Below, in pieces: positions 35,025 through 43,785 of a stretch of DNA of 64,000 nucleotides (positions are counted from its first letter, which is position 1; every line of letters starts with the position of its first letter). Source of the DNA: Pseudomonadales bacterium. Its GTDB lineage: Bacteria; Pseudomonadota; Gammaproteobacteria; Pseudomonadales; Ketobacteraceae. The position numbers were made by a program, and so were the translations under genes. The notes under the pieces are model-generated. The model was not told where the DNA came from and did not search any database. It saw only the letters and a program-made list of their open reading frames with translations. Location of the stretch: the NCBI GenBank assembly GCA_002708905.1, contig PAPM01000023.1, forward strand, positions 225,083 through 289,082, given 5' to 3'.

Positions 35025-36666
35025 AACGTACTGGTATAACTCACTTCAAACAGCAACCCCTGCACTTGCGACTTGAAATCCGTTCCCGCGTATGGGTTAT
35101 ATATAATATTATTCAATTGATCCGTACTATTTGAGTTTGTACTGCTGCCTGCCGGCACATCAGCGTCAGCAAGAAGGTAACCGAATCCAGCTTCAAGGGT
35201 TTGATCAGCATCGAATCGATATTCAAACCCGAATGCGAATAACTCTGCATCACCCAACGGCAACAGCACGTCTTGCTTATCATTCGGGATTGAAGATTTC
35301 CGTGGTTCATAACCAAATCTCAGAGCAAGATTATTATTGTACTGATACTCAAAACCAAGCGCCCAGTTCCAGACACTTTCATAGTTTCGCGGAATCGTCA
35401 GTGTGTCCAATTCTGCGTAAGGAGAGAGCAAGCTCGCTAACTTAAGGAAGTCGAGCTGCTTATCAAATTCCAATTCGAGGCCTTCCCAGGCTCCCCAATC
35501 AGTCCACTTAACATCAAAATTCACCTTCCAGGCCGGTGTCATTTGCACGCTAACTCCGGTAGAGAAATGGGCTGGCATTATGACATCCATAGAGACATCG
35601 CCCGTCTCCACTCCCGCACCGTCGGCAGAGTCACGTAACCCAGTCGGGAAAGGAATCACAGCATTGACAACCCTCCCCGCATCCGACTGATAAAGATCCC
35701 CAAAAAAATTAACCCATCCATCGCCGTATTCCAAGCGGTACGAACCCTTCAGGTGGCCTACACTCTCTGCTTGATAAACGAACCCCCAACTAAACCAGGG
35801 TTGCGGTTCCCACAGAGCCCCAATATTGACGTTCCAGACCATAGAGGCCTCTGCATCTACCTCCAAATCAAAGATTTCCGTATAGGGTCCTACCGAGCCA
35901 CCACACAAATCCAGGAATGGTGTTGGATCATCCTGATCCGGACATAAGCCCTGACTTTGAAACAGGCTCACAAAGGTATCAGCAAATATCAAAACTGAGT
36001 TGGGCACCCGCAAGGGTAATTTCACACCGGCTCCTTGCCAGGACAAGCCAACTGATGCGCCCACTGACAAAGAATCCGTTAGCTTAAATCCAAAAGAAGG
36101 TGACAAGTATGTGATCTTAACCAGAGATAACTCTCCCCCATAAAACGACCGGGATCGTCGCTTTCACGTATATAGCCGGCTGCCATCGGCGTGTAAACAG
36201 CTGTCGCGTACGTCACATCGGAACCAGGGGGACTATAAGATGCACCACCAAGTGGCATAACCAGGAATGGTAACGGCCATTTTTTAACGCCATCGTTAAA
36301 GGGCACCTTGATCCCGATCGTGGACGTCTCGCTGGTAGAGTAGGAGGCCTCGTCCACGTAGCCATAATCGTCCAAAGCCTGCTGTGTTCTGCTGTCATGT
36401 CCGCCAAATTCTATCTCGAAGTCCATGGCCGCCACGAACAGCTTGATATTCATCTGGCGCCCATCCAAATGGACCAAACCGGCGGGGTTGAAGTGTATGG
36501 AGTCGATTCCGGGAGGATCGGCCGTCACCGCATTCGCTAACGACAACGCCTTGGCATTACCGACGGTGAGGTTCTCAACTATCGCACCGAAGCCCCCACT
36601 GGATACCGCCATCAAAGCACACCCAAACGCGCGCGAGAGTAAAACACCTAGAAATCCACACTTCAT
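35021..36666 (-). pseudogene. FadL/OmpP1-type outer-membrane channel, frameshifted
   Basis: Two overlapping frames encode one FadL-like porin. The 5' part (36666-36079) has a signal peptide and the hallmark SIHFNPAGLVHLDG. The 3' part (to 35021) holds the remaining beta-barrel ending in an aromatic residue (SYTSTF). Near 36130 the frame changes: removing one AG from GAGAG would give GELSLVKITYLSPSFGFKL and a continuous protein of ~545 aa. So a 2-base AG duplication is the simplest cause, by mutation or sequencing error. FadL proteins import fatty acids and other hydrophobic molecules. It follows the MpaB/flavoprotein genes on the same strand. Confidence 0.82.
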
Positions 36667-36759
36667 TCCCTAACCCCCCAAATCCCTACTGCTTATTTTT
36701 GTTGTATGTTTTCTTCTAAGTTGCCGTTATACCGTTCAGGCGAACCCAATCACCAGACA

Positions 36760-38274
36760 TCAGCAAACCCGTAGCTTCCCGGGAAGCTCGCAGCCTCCCG
36801 AATTCACTTGCCGCATCAGCATGTCCGCAGCTTCCTGGCCCGAAGTAATCGCCCCCTCCATACAAACAAGATCGACTTCATTTCGAACCCAATCACCAGC
36901 AAGGAATAAGTTGCAGAATGGCGTTTTATTACCTGGCCGATACTTTTGAACACCAGGCTCACAAGCGAACGACATCGAATAATCGGTAACGTTGCGGCGG
37001 ATCTCCACATCCAAAATTCCGGCCTCCCGGATACAGCCGAATTCATCTGAGGCAGAAAAAGAATCGATCGTAGAGTTTATGATTTCTTCATTGCTCCAGG
37101 CTTCAAAACCACGCTCCGGCCCCACAAACGACAGCACTGATCCAATATCCGGATCATCCCTGTATCGTGCCCAATAAGGCTTCATATTTACACATATGCC
37201 CAGCGGGTCCGGCAATCCGAATACGGGGCCGGGATAAACCCCTACAGGCTTTCGTGTAACTACCGTCATTGAGACGGTCGCTGTACTACGCAGACGACTG
37301 ATCCCATTGAAAAATTTGGAATTCCACAACTGCTTGTTGTCTTGATTCATCGAGCGGAATACGGCACTAGGCACTGTAGAAATGACATAATCGAAATTGG
37401 TGTAAACGGTTCGCACTCCCTTGCCTAAATGCGCATCCTCTTGAGACCATCCCGCAAGATCAAATCTATTAACGGACGGATCCGGTCTTTCGATTTCCAC
37501 TCCAGTAATTGCCTGTCCCTGATATTGCCAATTGGTAGCCCTGGCGTAAGGAATAAATTTACCCCCCATGCGGCGGATGTAATCACCAATAGGATTCCAA
37601 ATAGTAGTTGTATAACCTGCCGGGAGGACATACTGCGTTGCGCTCTCCATGCCAAAGTCCGACATCAGCCGAAAGCTCTGCAAAAGATGGTAGGCGCTAA
37701 CCTTACCCGAGTAATTGAAGTACACATTCTGAAAGTACCTTAACATCGGCAGGTTATGTGCTATATGAGGTGGCATGCCACGCTCTATACACCATGATGA
37801 GAAACATTTATCGTCCAGGCGCCTGATCTCAGCCTGTCCACGCAAGGTCAGGACATAGGCTTCGTTCATGACACGATCAAAGGTAAGACGTTCCTGCAGG
37901 CTTAATGGGGGCAGGCTTTGCAACTGACTGGATACGTAGAACGCACCATCCCCTTCAATGGTGTGGAGTTTCCGATTATGCGGGGCATATACATGGGCAG
38001 CTCCGCCCATACTCAGCAGCGTATTTCCAAGATCAATTCCAGCCCGACTCATCAGGCCTTTCATATTTCTGTAGAAACCGGCGATCATGTGGCAACCGTG
38101 GTCATATCCACCGCTGTCGCCGTGCCTCAGGTCAGCAGCCTTGCCCCCCAACTGATGCCCCATGTGCATGACGGTCACTTCTATGGATTGGCCTGCGCGT
38201 TCTAACAGGCGCGCAGCGGCGCCCAGCCCTGCCGGACCAGCGCCAATAACCAGTATTCGAGGTTTGGTACTCAT
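36760..38274 (-). CDS. FAD-dependent oxidoreductase, phytoene desaturase-like
   Basis: A 504-aa flavoprotein. The dinucleotide-binding motif GAGPAGLGAAARLLERAG is at about residues 8-25, and a C-terminal FAD-contact block (FLAGDWVRNEVDLVCMEGAITSGQEAA) fits the amine oxidase/carotenoid desaturase superfamily. Likely reaction: desaturation or dehydrogenation of a hydrophobic isoprenoid or lipid. GGGGAG precedes the ATG. It starts 41 bases after the MpaB-type oxygenase stop and is followed 93 bases later by the FadL-type gene, so the three form an apparent operon for a hydrophobic substrate. Confidence 0.88.
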   Translation of the reverse strand: MSTKPRILVIGAGPAGLGAAARLLERAGQSIEVTVMHMGHQLGGKAADLRHGDSGGYDHGCHMIAGFYRNMKGLMSRAGIDLGNTLLSMGGAAHVYAPHNRKLHTIEGDGAFYVSSQLQSLPPLSLQERLTFDRVMNEAYVLTLRGQAEIRRLDDKCFSSWCIERGMPPHIAHNLPMLRYFQNVYFNYSGKVSAYHLLQSFRLMSDFGMESATQYVLPAGYTTTIWNPIGDYIRRMGGKFIPYARATNWQYQGQAITGVEIERPDPSVNRFDLAGWSQEDAHLGKGVRTVYTNFDYVISTVPSAVFRSMNQDNKQLWNSKFFNGISRLRSTATVSMTVVTRKPVGVYPGPVFGLPDPLGICVNMKPYWARYRDDPDIGSVLSFVGPERGFEAWSNEEIINSTIDSFSASDEFGCIREAGILDVEIRRNVTDYSMSFACEPGVQKYRPGNKTPFCNLFLAGDWVRNEVDLVCMEGAITSGQEAADMLMRQVNSGGCELPGKLRVC

Positions 38275-38315
38275 AACTCCCCATATCCAAGAAGCAAAAC
38301 CCGTCAGGACCGTCG

Positions 38316-39686
38316 TTACCGGGTAGCAACAACCCGTTCGGAGTCCAGAGCTTCCGTTTTATTGTTGCCGTCGGTATATTGCGAAGGGTCGGTGGTGTAC
38401 TCAGCATGCCCGTATTCAACCAACAAACGATTGATCTTGCGAACCAGAAGCCGGTCGGCAAACTTGTTAAGAACTGGTGTTCTGGATGCAAGCAAGTGAA
38501 ATGCAATCTGTGGTGCCAAATAGGCTGCCACCAAAACAAACTTCACGTAATCTATCGCGCTGGACTCAATGCCCATTTGCCTGGCCATGGAGCCCTTCCC
38601 GGAACCGGGAAACAGACGCTCAAAATACACACGGGAGAAACTGCGCTCAAAGCTATCGTAAATCCGGCTACGCAGCCTTTCGTCATTGGGGCGATACGCC
38701 TCCATGGTAGCCCTTGCAAGGGCACCACAGGTTTCGTCGTCATAATCATCCCTAAGAGTGCCAAAATAGGTCATGATGACTTCTATAATACCTTGAGGTG
38801 TACCAGGCAGCAGCTCCTCCGGCAGACCAAGCAAATAACTTTGGTAACGACAGAACTCAACAATTGCCCGCTCGCGCTTGGTAAATTTTTTGCTCTTGCG
38901 CTTTATGGCTTTACGAGCGACCAACAATGCCGGCACCATACCTGCCGGCATTTGATCTATTTGCGGAATAGGAATGCCGTAAATTGCGGTATCCCAACGC
39001 TTGGAATTGGTCAGCAGATTGAAGCGCACCATGGAATGCATGAGTCGGACCATTGCGGCAGCCCTGAATCCAACCCCGAAGCGCTCAAGCGCCCTCGGCA
39101 AACAAGCGGTAGTAAAAAAGCTGGATGTTTCCTGAATTCTTCGTGCAGAGGACTGACCCGCCAGGGTGCCCGTTAATGCCATGGGCAACCCAGAGTATTT
39201 ATTGGTGAAGGTCGAGATAAAAACACCTCGTATGACAAAGGGTACCTGTATTCCCATCTGAATTCGGGTGATGCGCGCACCTTCCTCGACCAGCCCCATG
39301 TCCAGCCATTCAGGAATCACTTCCATTTCCCTGATGAAATTAACCAGCTCCTGAGGGGCGTCAGCTACCCGTTCAACCCCTTTCTCGCAGGCAGTCGCAA
39401 GCATTCCGATCAGATTTCGAAAGCCGTATACGGGCGTCAGGGCTGCATACGCATCCGCCACGCTATCCCCCAACATGGTGTAGGCGCAGTATCGTTCAAC
39501 GCGGTCAATATCTTTCAGCATCGAAATGCGTCTGTCGCTTTGGCCGGCAGGCAAACAGCTCTTGTCGTTAACACTACCAGCAAAGCGATAGGGCACAGTA
39601 CCAAAGTCAACTCCCCCATATAGTGATGGTATAAGCTGCCCCTGACTCCACACCTTTTTCTGAACGGCTTCTGTGATATCCCTCAT
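38316..39686 (-). CDS. MpaB-family oxygenase (DUF2236-type)
   Basis: A 456-aa protein of the oxygenase MpaB/latex-clearing-protein-related family. The block RFGVGFRAAAMVRLMHSMVRFNLL contains the conserved RLMHxMVR histidine region. Known relatives include fungal MpaB', which cleaves a farnesyl chain in mycophenolic acid synthesis, and Lcp rubber oxygenase, a b-type heme protein. A prenyl- or polyisoprene-cleaving role is therefore a reasonable guess. A TTG at 39692 is in frame; I prefer the ATG at 39686. First gene of the MpaB/flavoprotein/FadL operon. Confidence 0.85.
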   Translation of the reverse strand: MRDITEAVQKKVWSQGQLIPSLYGGVDFGTVPYRFAGSVNDKSCLPAGQSDRRISMLKDIDRVERYCAYTMLGDSVADAYAALTPVYGFRNLIGMLATACEKGVERVADAPQELVNFIREMEVIPEWLDMGLVEEGARITRIQMGIQVPFVIRGVFISTFTNKYSGLPMALTGTLAGQSSARRIQETSSFFTTACLPRALERFGVGFRAAAMVRLMHSMVRFNLLTNSKRWDTAIYGIPIPQIDQMPAGMVPALLVARKAIKRKSKKFTKRERAIVEFCRYQSYLLGLPEELLPGTPQGIIEVIMTYFGTLRDDYDDETCGALARATMEAYRPNDERLRSRIYDSFERSFSRVYFERLFPGSGKGSMARQMGIESSAIDYVKFVLVAAYLAPQIAFHLLASRTPVLNKFADRLLVRKINRLLVEYGHAEYTTDPSQYTDGNNKTEALDSERVVATR

Positions 39687-39886
39687 GATCAATCCAACAT
39701 GCTAGATTCGCCCGTGATAACAACCCGTTTCATTTGAAAGCTGGTTGGCTCCTATGAGGTATGATAGGGTTGTTCGCCTCTATTAAAATGTTCAAAAAAT
39801 GCAAAAACGCTCTGATTTTTGCAAAGAGAAGCCAAGATTAATTCCAAGAAAATTTGCTGTCGTCTTTTACCAGTCGAATAGAAACG

Positions 39887-41173
39887 ATGAATAGACCAAT
39901 ATTATATTGGCACGGAGCGATTCGCTTTTGCCGGGCACTAGTCACCCTAGTCAAAATCTATGCTAACCATTCCAGCTTTCGCTTATACAACTGTATCCGC
40001 CCGCAATCCACTGACTCTGCTAAAGACAAACAACGAAATCCGGAACACCGGAATGCCGAGCTTTTGGTTAAAATGCTAATAACAAATGGCGGCACCTGGA
40101 TCAAGGCCGGACAATTTCTAAGCACAAGACCCGACATATTACCTGCGGCCTATATCGAGGCATTGACACCCTTACAGGATCAAGTGAATTCTGAGCCGCC
40201 ACAACATATTGTAAGGGTTCTACAATCTGCCTATGGGAGAAACTGGAAGAATCGATTTTCTGAATTTGATATGACTGCTGTGAATGGAGCTTCCATTGCC
40301 GTGGTTCATAAAGCGGTTACTAAAGAAGGTGTTCCTGTCGCCCTGAAAATTAAGCGGAATAATATAGACGAGCTGTTTTCTGTCGATTTCACGTTCTATC
40401 GCGTGATTGCCTATCTGATTTCCGCGGTGTATCGAAAGTTTGATTTTATATCCGCTGTTGAAGTGTTCCTAAGGGCTCTCGAAAGTGAACTCGACTTTGA
40501 ACAAGAAGCGAGAAACGTCCTGGAGATTTCTCAAAAGAATCACATTACCGGTATCCGGGTAGTTGAGCTTATACCGGAATATAGCTGTGCACAGATTGTG
40601 GCTTTAAAGTGGATCGACGGGTACCCGTTAATATCCTACCTGGAATCAACAAGTCAAGCAGAACGTAAGCGCATCCTTTCATTGCTTCAAAATAGTTTTA
40701 TTCAGCAAATTATGCGCTTTGGATTGTTTCAAGGTGACCCTCATCCCGGCAATTTTCTGGTCGATTCTTCAGGAAACATTGTCCTACTGGATTTTGGGTT
40801 ACTGAACCGAATATCCGACACCGAGCGCCTAAGTTACGTCAATATCCTACTCGCAGTGATCGACGTTGATCTGAAACGCCTTGCCACAGCATTGAGCTCA
40901 GGGGGAATTAAAAATCTTCCAGAGGAGGAATTTGCTGCAAAGCTGACTACCTTGATCAAGTCCGCCAGCATGACTACCACAGAGCGTCTCAGCAACAGCG
41001 AGGTTGAAATACTTATCAAGGATCTGATGAACATGCTGAACAAATACGCCGTGCACATCCCGGATCACTTTTTGGTAACCGGACGGGTGCTGGTCACCTT
41101 GACCGGTTTATTTCATCGCTTTGAAATCAAGCCTGAATCCGTCGAAATTCGAAAGGTGCTTTTCGAATACTAG
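39887..41173 (+). CDS. UbiB/ABC1/ADCK-family atypical kinase
   Basis: A 428-aa protein with the family's KAGQ motif (WIKAGQFLSTRPDILP), an ATP-binding core (VPVALKIKRNNI), the catalytic loop QGDPHPGNFLV and the metal motif LLDFG. UbiB-type proteins support ubiquinone or other isoprenoid lipid metabolism. It is not with ubi genes, and the bacterial ubiB is usually ~540 aa with C-terminal membrane helices that are lacking here, so it is a paralog rather than UbiB itself. The ATG at 39887 is chosen over an upstream TTG. Divergent from the MpaB operon. Confidence 0.9.
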   Translation: MNRPILYWHGAIRFCRALVTLVKIYANHSSFRLYNCIRPQSTDSAKDKQRNPEHRNAELLVKMLITNGGTWIKAGQFLSTRPDILPAAYIEALTPLQDQVNSEPPQHIVRVLQSAYGRNWKNRFSEFDMTAVNGASIAVVHKAVTKEGVPVALKIKRNNIDELFSVDFTFYRVIAYLISAVYRKFDFISAVEVFLRALESELDFEQEARNVLEISQKNHITGIRVVELIPEYSCAQIVALKWIDGYPLISYLESTSQAERKRILSLLQNSFIQQIMRFGLFQGDPHPGNFLVDSSGNIVLLDFGLLNRISDTERLSYVNILLAVIDVDLKRLATALSSGGIKNLPEEEFAAKLTTLIKSASMTTTERLSNSEVEILIKDLMNMLNKYAVHIPDHFLVTGRVLVTLTGLFHRFEIKPESVEIRKVLFEY

Positions 41174-41204
41174 CCACTAACTAGCCACTAAATATTAGCC
41201 ACTA
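41170..41204. repeat. Triplicated 10-bp repeat at a stop codon
   Basis: CTAGCCACTA (41170-41179), CTAGCCACTA (41181-41190) and TTAGCCACTA (41195-41204). The first copy contains the TAG stop of the UbiB-like gene. The rest of the ~340-base gap to 41512 contains no gene that I can support. Confidence 0.6.
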
Positions 41205-41343
41205 CAAGGGCAGAAGTGCGCCTTCGCTACCTTCCGCCATCTTCGGTTTTATTGGGTTCAAAGCACACCACAAGATGCTCCTCACCCCTCCACAAGGGTA
41301 CCAGCTGGTTCTTATACATCCGTTAATCCCACCAGATTATAAA

Positions 41344-41364
41344 TCGATATATTATTGATATATA
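41344..41364. repeat. AT-rich 21-bp motif, second copy
   Basis: Matches the element at 8333-8353 at 19 of 21 positions. Lies ~150 bases upstream of the GlxA-like regulator start. Possible operator. Confidence 0.35.
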
Positions 41365-41512
41365 AATACTTTATGTCATTTTCAATTCATAGGAGTACTC
41401 ATTAGTACCATAACAACTTGACTGAATTCGTGCCTGACTCTATAGTCAACAGAAAAAGAATAACCAGCATCTAACCATTGATGCATGTGATTTTGCTGGA
41501 GGCAGAGTCCCG

Positions 41513-42487
41513 ATGTTTAAGGTCGCAATTGTTGTTGTCCCGGAGGCATTTCCACACTCAATCATTGAGCCCTTTGTTCTGTTTAATCACAGCAACAAGA
41601 TTTACCGCAGTCGAACTGGAGAGAATGCCGATACCCCCGTCTCGGTTTCCATCGTCGCTGAGAGCAAGGATCAGGTATTTGATTCCAATGGTATCCGAAT
41701 CAGTCCCTCTGAAGACGTACGTACCCGCGAAGCATTTGACTTGATCTGGATACCATCACTCATGATTGGTTCGACAGATTCTTATCGCAAAAGAAAACCG
41801 ATGATCAGTTGGATAAAAAATCAGATTGGTATGGGCGCAAAAGTAGCAACGGTCTGTACGGGCGCTTTCCTGCTCGCCGAAACCGGCCTCCTCAACTTCA
41901 AACACACCACACTACACTGGTCATTCGCCGAAAGATTTGCAGATACGTACCCCTTGGTAACAGTGAACCCGGAAATACCCATTTCTTCAGACGGTGCCTT
42001 CTATAGCGCCGCTGCCGACAACGAATGGCTCACTCTGGCAAAGGAAGTTCTCACAAATCAATTTGGTAAAGACATTTCCGTTAAAACGGCTGAAATGTTC
42101 AGCTTCAGCGGGCTAAGGCCCATGCAAACCAGCAAGGTTTCAGAGACTGCACCAGGCGAAAACCATGATGCTGTCGCCGAGAAAGCCAGGGCGTGGCTTT
42201 CTGCGCACATCTCTGAGGAAAATCTGATCTCCCGAGCGGCTACCGAAGTGGGCATGAGTGAAAGTTCTATGGCCCGCAGATTTAAAACGGCGTACAGAGT
42301 ATCGTTGATAGGATACATTCAGGAAGTCAGGATCGAACGCGCAAAAGACGCGCTGGAAATGTCCAGCCTGCCTATCGAGCGAATCAGCGAACAGATAGGT
42401 TATCGGGACAGCAGCTATTTCAGGCGATTATTTAAAGTGAAAACAGGAATGACACCCAAGGAGTATCGCAAGAGCTATGGCTCCTGA
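41513..42487 (+). CDS. GlxA-like AraC regulator with DJ-1/PfpI domain (copy 2)
   Basis: A 324-aa paralog of 18112-19092. The N-terminal DJ-1/PfpI-like domain starts MFKVAIVVVPEAFPHSIIEP, and unlike copy 1 its elbow has a Cys (VCTGAFLLAETG). The C-terminal AraC domain reads SRAATEVGMSESSMARRFK, then ISEQIGYRDSSYFRRLFK...GMTPKEYRK. GGAGG lies upstream of the ATG. It is convergent with the TetR gene (13-base overlap). The target is unknown; the AarF-like gene upstream is on the same strand but 340 bases away. Confidence 0.9.
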   Translation: MFKVAIVVVPEAFPHSIIEPFVLFNHSNKIYRSRTGENADTPVSVSIVAESKDQVFDSNGIRISPSEDVRTREAFDLIWIPSLMIGSTDSYRKRKPMISWIKNQIGMGAKVATVCTGAFLLAETGLLNFKHTTLHWSFAERFADTYPLVTVNPEIPISSDGAFYSAAADNEWLTLAKEVLTNQFGKDISVKTAEMFSFSGLRPMQTSKVSETAPGENHDAVAEKARAWLSAHISEENLISRAATEVGMSESSMARRFKTAYRVSLIGYIQEVRIERAKDALEMSSLPIERISEQIGYRDSSYFRRLFKVKTGMTPKEYRKSYGS

Positions 42488-43107
42488 TGTTTGCTGTAAC
42501 GTGTCCGGATATCCTGGAAAATAAATTTAAAATAGAACTCCACGCTATCCACCAGGGAGCCGTTATCGCTTAACACCCACGAATACGTTGCACCGATGCA
42601 GATATCAGAAACGATTTTCAAGAGATCGGGTGCTGGAATCTCTGGAATGTCGCCGTCTTTGCTCAAGTTACTGAAGAGCCCTTCCGCTATAGTGGTATTT
42701 GAATGCAATATTGAGTGATGTATTTTCTGGATCTCTGCCATGCACTCGCCGGCTTCGCAGATAAGCACATGCACGAATGAACGATTCTCTTCGAAGTGCT
42801 TTGCAACATCCAGAGCAGCCGCCTTCAATCGCTCCAAAGGTGGCTCAGAGCCTGTTAACAGCCTCAGTATTACAATATCACGCACATAGTTGAAATTTAA
42901 TTCCACTACTTTTAGCAAGAGCTCATTCTTGTTCGTGAATAGTTTATAGATAGTTGCCTTACTGACGCCTGCGGCATTGGCAATATCCGCGACCTCAGTA
43001 TTACGAAAAGAGCTGGCTGCAAACAGATTTTGCGCAGCGTATAGGATGTGAATTTTTCTGTCAGTCAGCGGTTGGCCAAGCCATGTATCCTTGGATTTTT
43101 TTGTCAC
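42475..43107 (-). CDS. TetR-family regulator
   Basis: A 210-aa TetR-type repressor (VADIANAAGVSKATIYKLFTNKNELL, about residues 39-64), with a C-terminal domain of the AcrR/TetR_C type (CEAGECMAEIQKIHHS). A matching operator candidate lies 28 bases upstream, suggesting autoregulation. Its 3' end overlaps the convergent GlxA-like gene. The next gene in the other direction is the GMC oxidoreductase, 680 bases away. Confidence 0.9.
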   Translation of the reverse strand: MTKKSKDTWLGQPLTDRKIHILYAAQNLFAASSFRNTEVADIANAAGVSKATIYKLFTNKNELLLKVVELNFNYVRDIVILRLLTGSEPPLERLKAAALDVAKHFEENRSFVHVLICEAGECMAEIQKIHHSILHSNTTIAEGLFSNLSKDGDIPEIPAPDLLKIVSDICIGATYSWVLSDNGSLVDSVEFYFKFIFQDIRTRYSKHQEP

Positions 43108-43135
43108 GCGTAAGCACTCAAAAGATAAACCTCAA

Positions 43136-43158
43136 AAAGTCTAGTATGTCTAAACTTT
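43136..43158. promoter_or_regulatory. Operator candidate for the adjacent TetR gene
   Basis: AAAGTCTAG (43136-43144) and CTAAACTTT (43150-43158) form a 9-bp inverted repeat with one mismatch and a 5-base centre. It lies just upstream of the TetR start at 43107. Confidence 0.45.
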
Positions 43159-43327
43159 AAAAATTGAGATTGTACTATAGAAACTGTCTCAAAAGGCAAC
43201 TAAATCTATCAGCGCGCATCTGACTGATTTGCCCGTGGCTTAACATTATCAGCACCCGGACTGTGGAAAGGCAAGTGACGCAGGTTGACTCAACCAGTCT
43301 CACAAAATGCTTCACACAGGGTCATCC

Positions 43328-43353
43328 AAAAAAACGCCCGGTGAGGACCGGGC
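43328..43353 (-). terminator. Intrinsic terminator on the minus strand
   Basis: Perfect arms GCCCGGT (43336-43342) and ACCGGGC (43347-43353) with a 4-base loop; on the minus strand the stem is followed by C then a run of seven U. It lies 433 bases beyond the stop of the GMC oxidoreductase, further than a normal 3' end. The gap 43159-43785 has no gene I can support; a short hairpin GCACTT-TTT-AAGTGC lies within it, near 43510. The transcript that ends here may be the GMC mRNA or a separate small RNA. Confidence 0.75.
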
Positions 43354-43785
43354 AAATATCTTCTTACGCAAATTTCAAAGACCATACCCTCTTGTCGTTC
43401 CCTTCTTGGCAGAGACAACAGACGAAAGGTGAAAGCCTACATCAATATCAGGCAAAGAAATCAGATGTCGTCGCTAGCTTTCAATTAGAAATTCTATCGA
43501 CTTTCAGGCACTTTTTAAGTGCTTATATGAGTAGATTCAGTCCATTTTACTCAACGAGTAAAAATTAAAGCTGGATGTACTTTGTGGGCATGATTGAAAG
43601 GAAAGTTCTAGTAAAGCTGTATTAGGAATTTCAGCTACGGAAATGGATGGCGCCATAACACCGCAAGCCCCGGCTTACGCCAGGCATCCAACTATTGATT
43701 TCCGCCTGCAATGAACGCCGCACAGAGCGACACTCATTGCAAACGGAAACATGAAGGTGCTTTAACTATTGATATAGCGGTCTAC

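Noticed and set aside
38379..39176. 265-codon open frame on the + strand
   Set aside because: Antisense to the MpaB-type oxygenase, which has clear family motifs; no ribosome site or domain in the antisense frame.
39887..41173. ubiB itself
   Set aside because: Too short, lacks the C-terminal membrane helices, and has no ubiE or ubiJ neighbours.
43263..43568. 101-codon + strand frame
   Set aside because: Contains the minus-strand terminator hairpin and has no ribosome site or recognisable domain.
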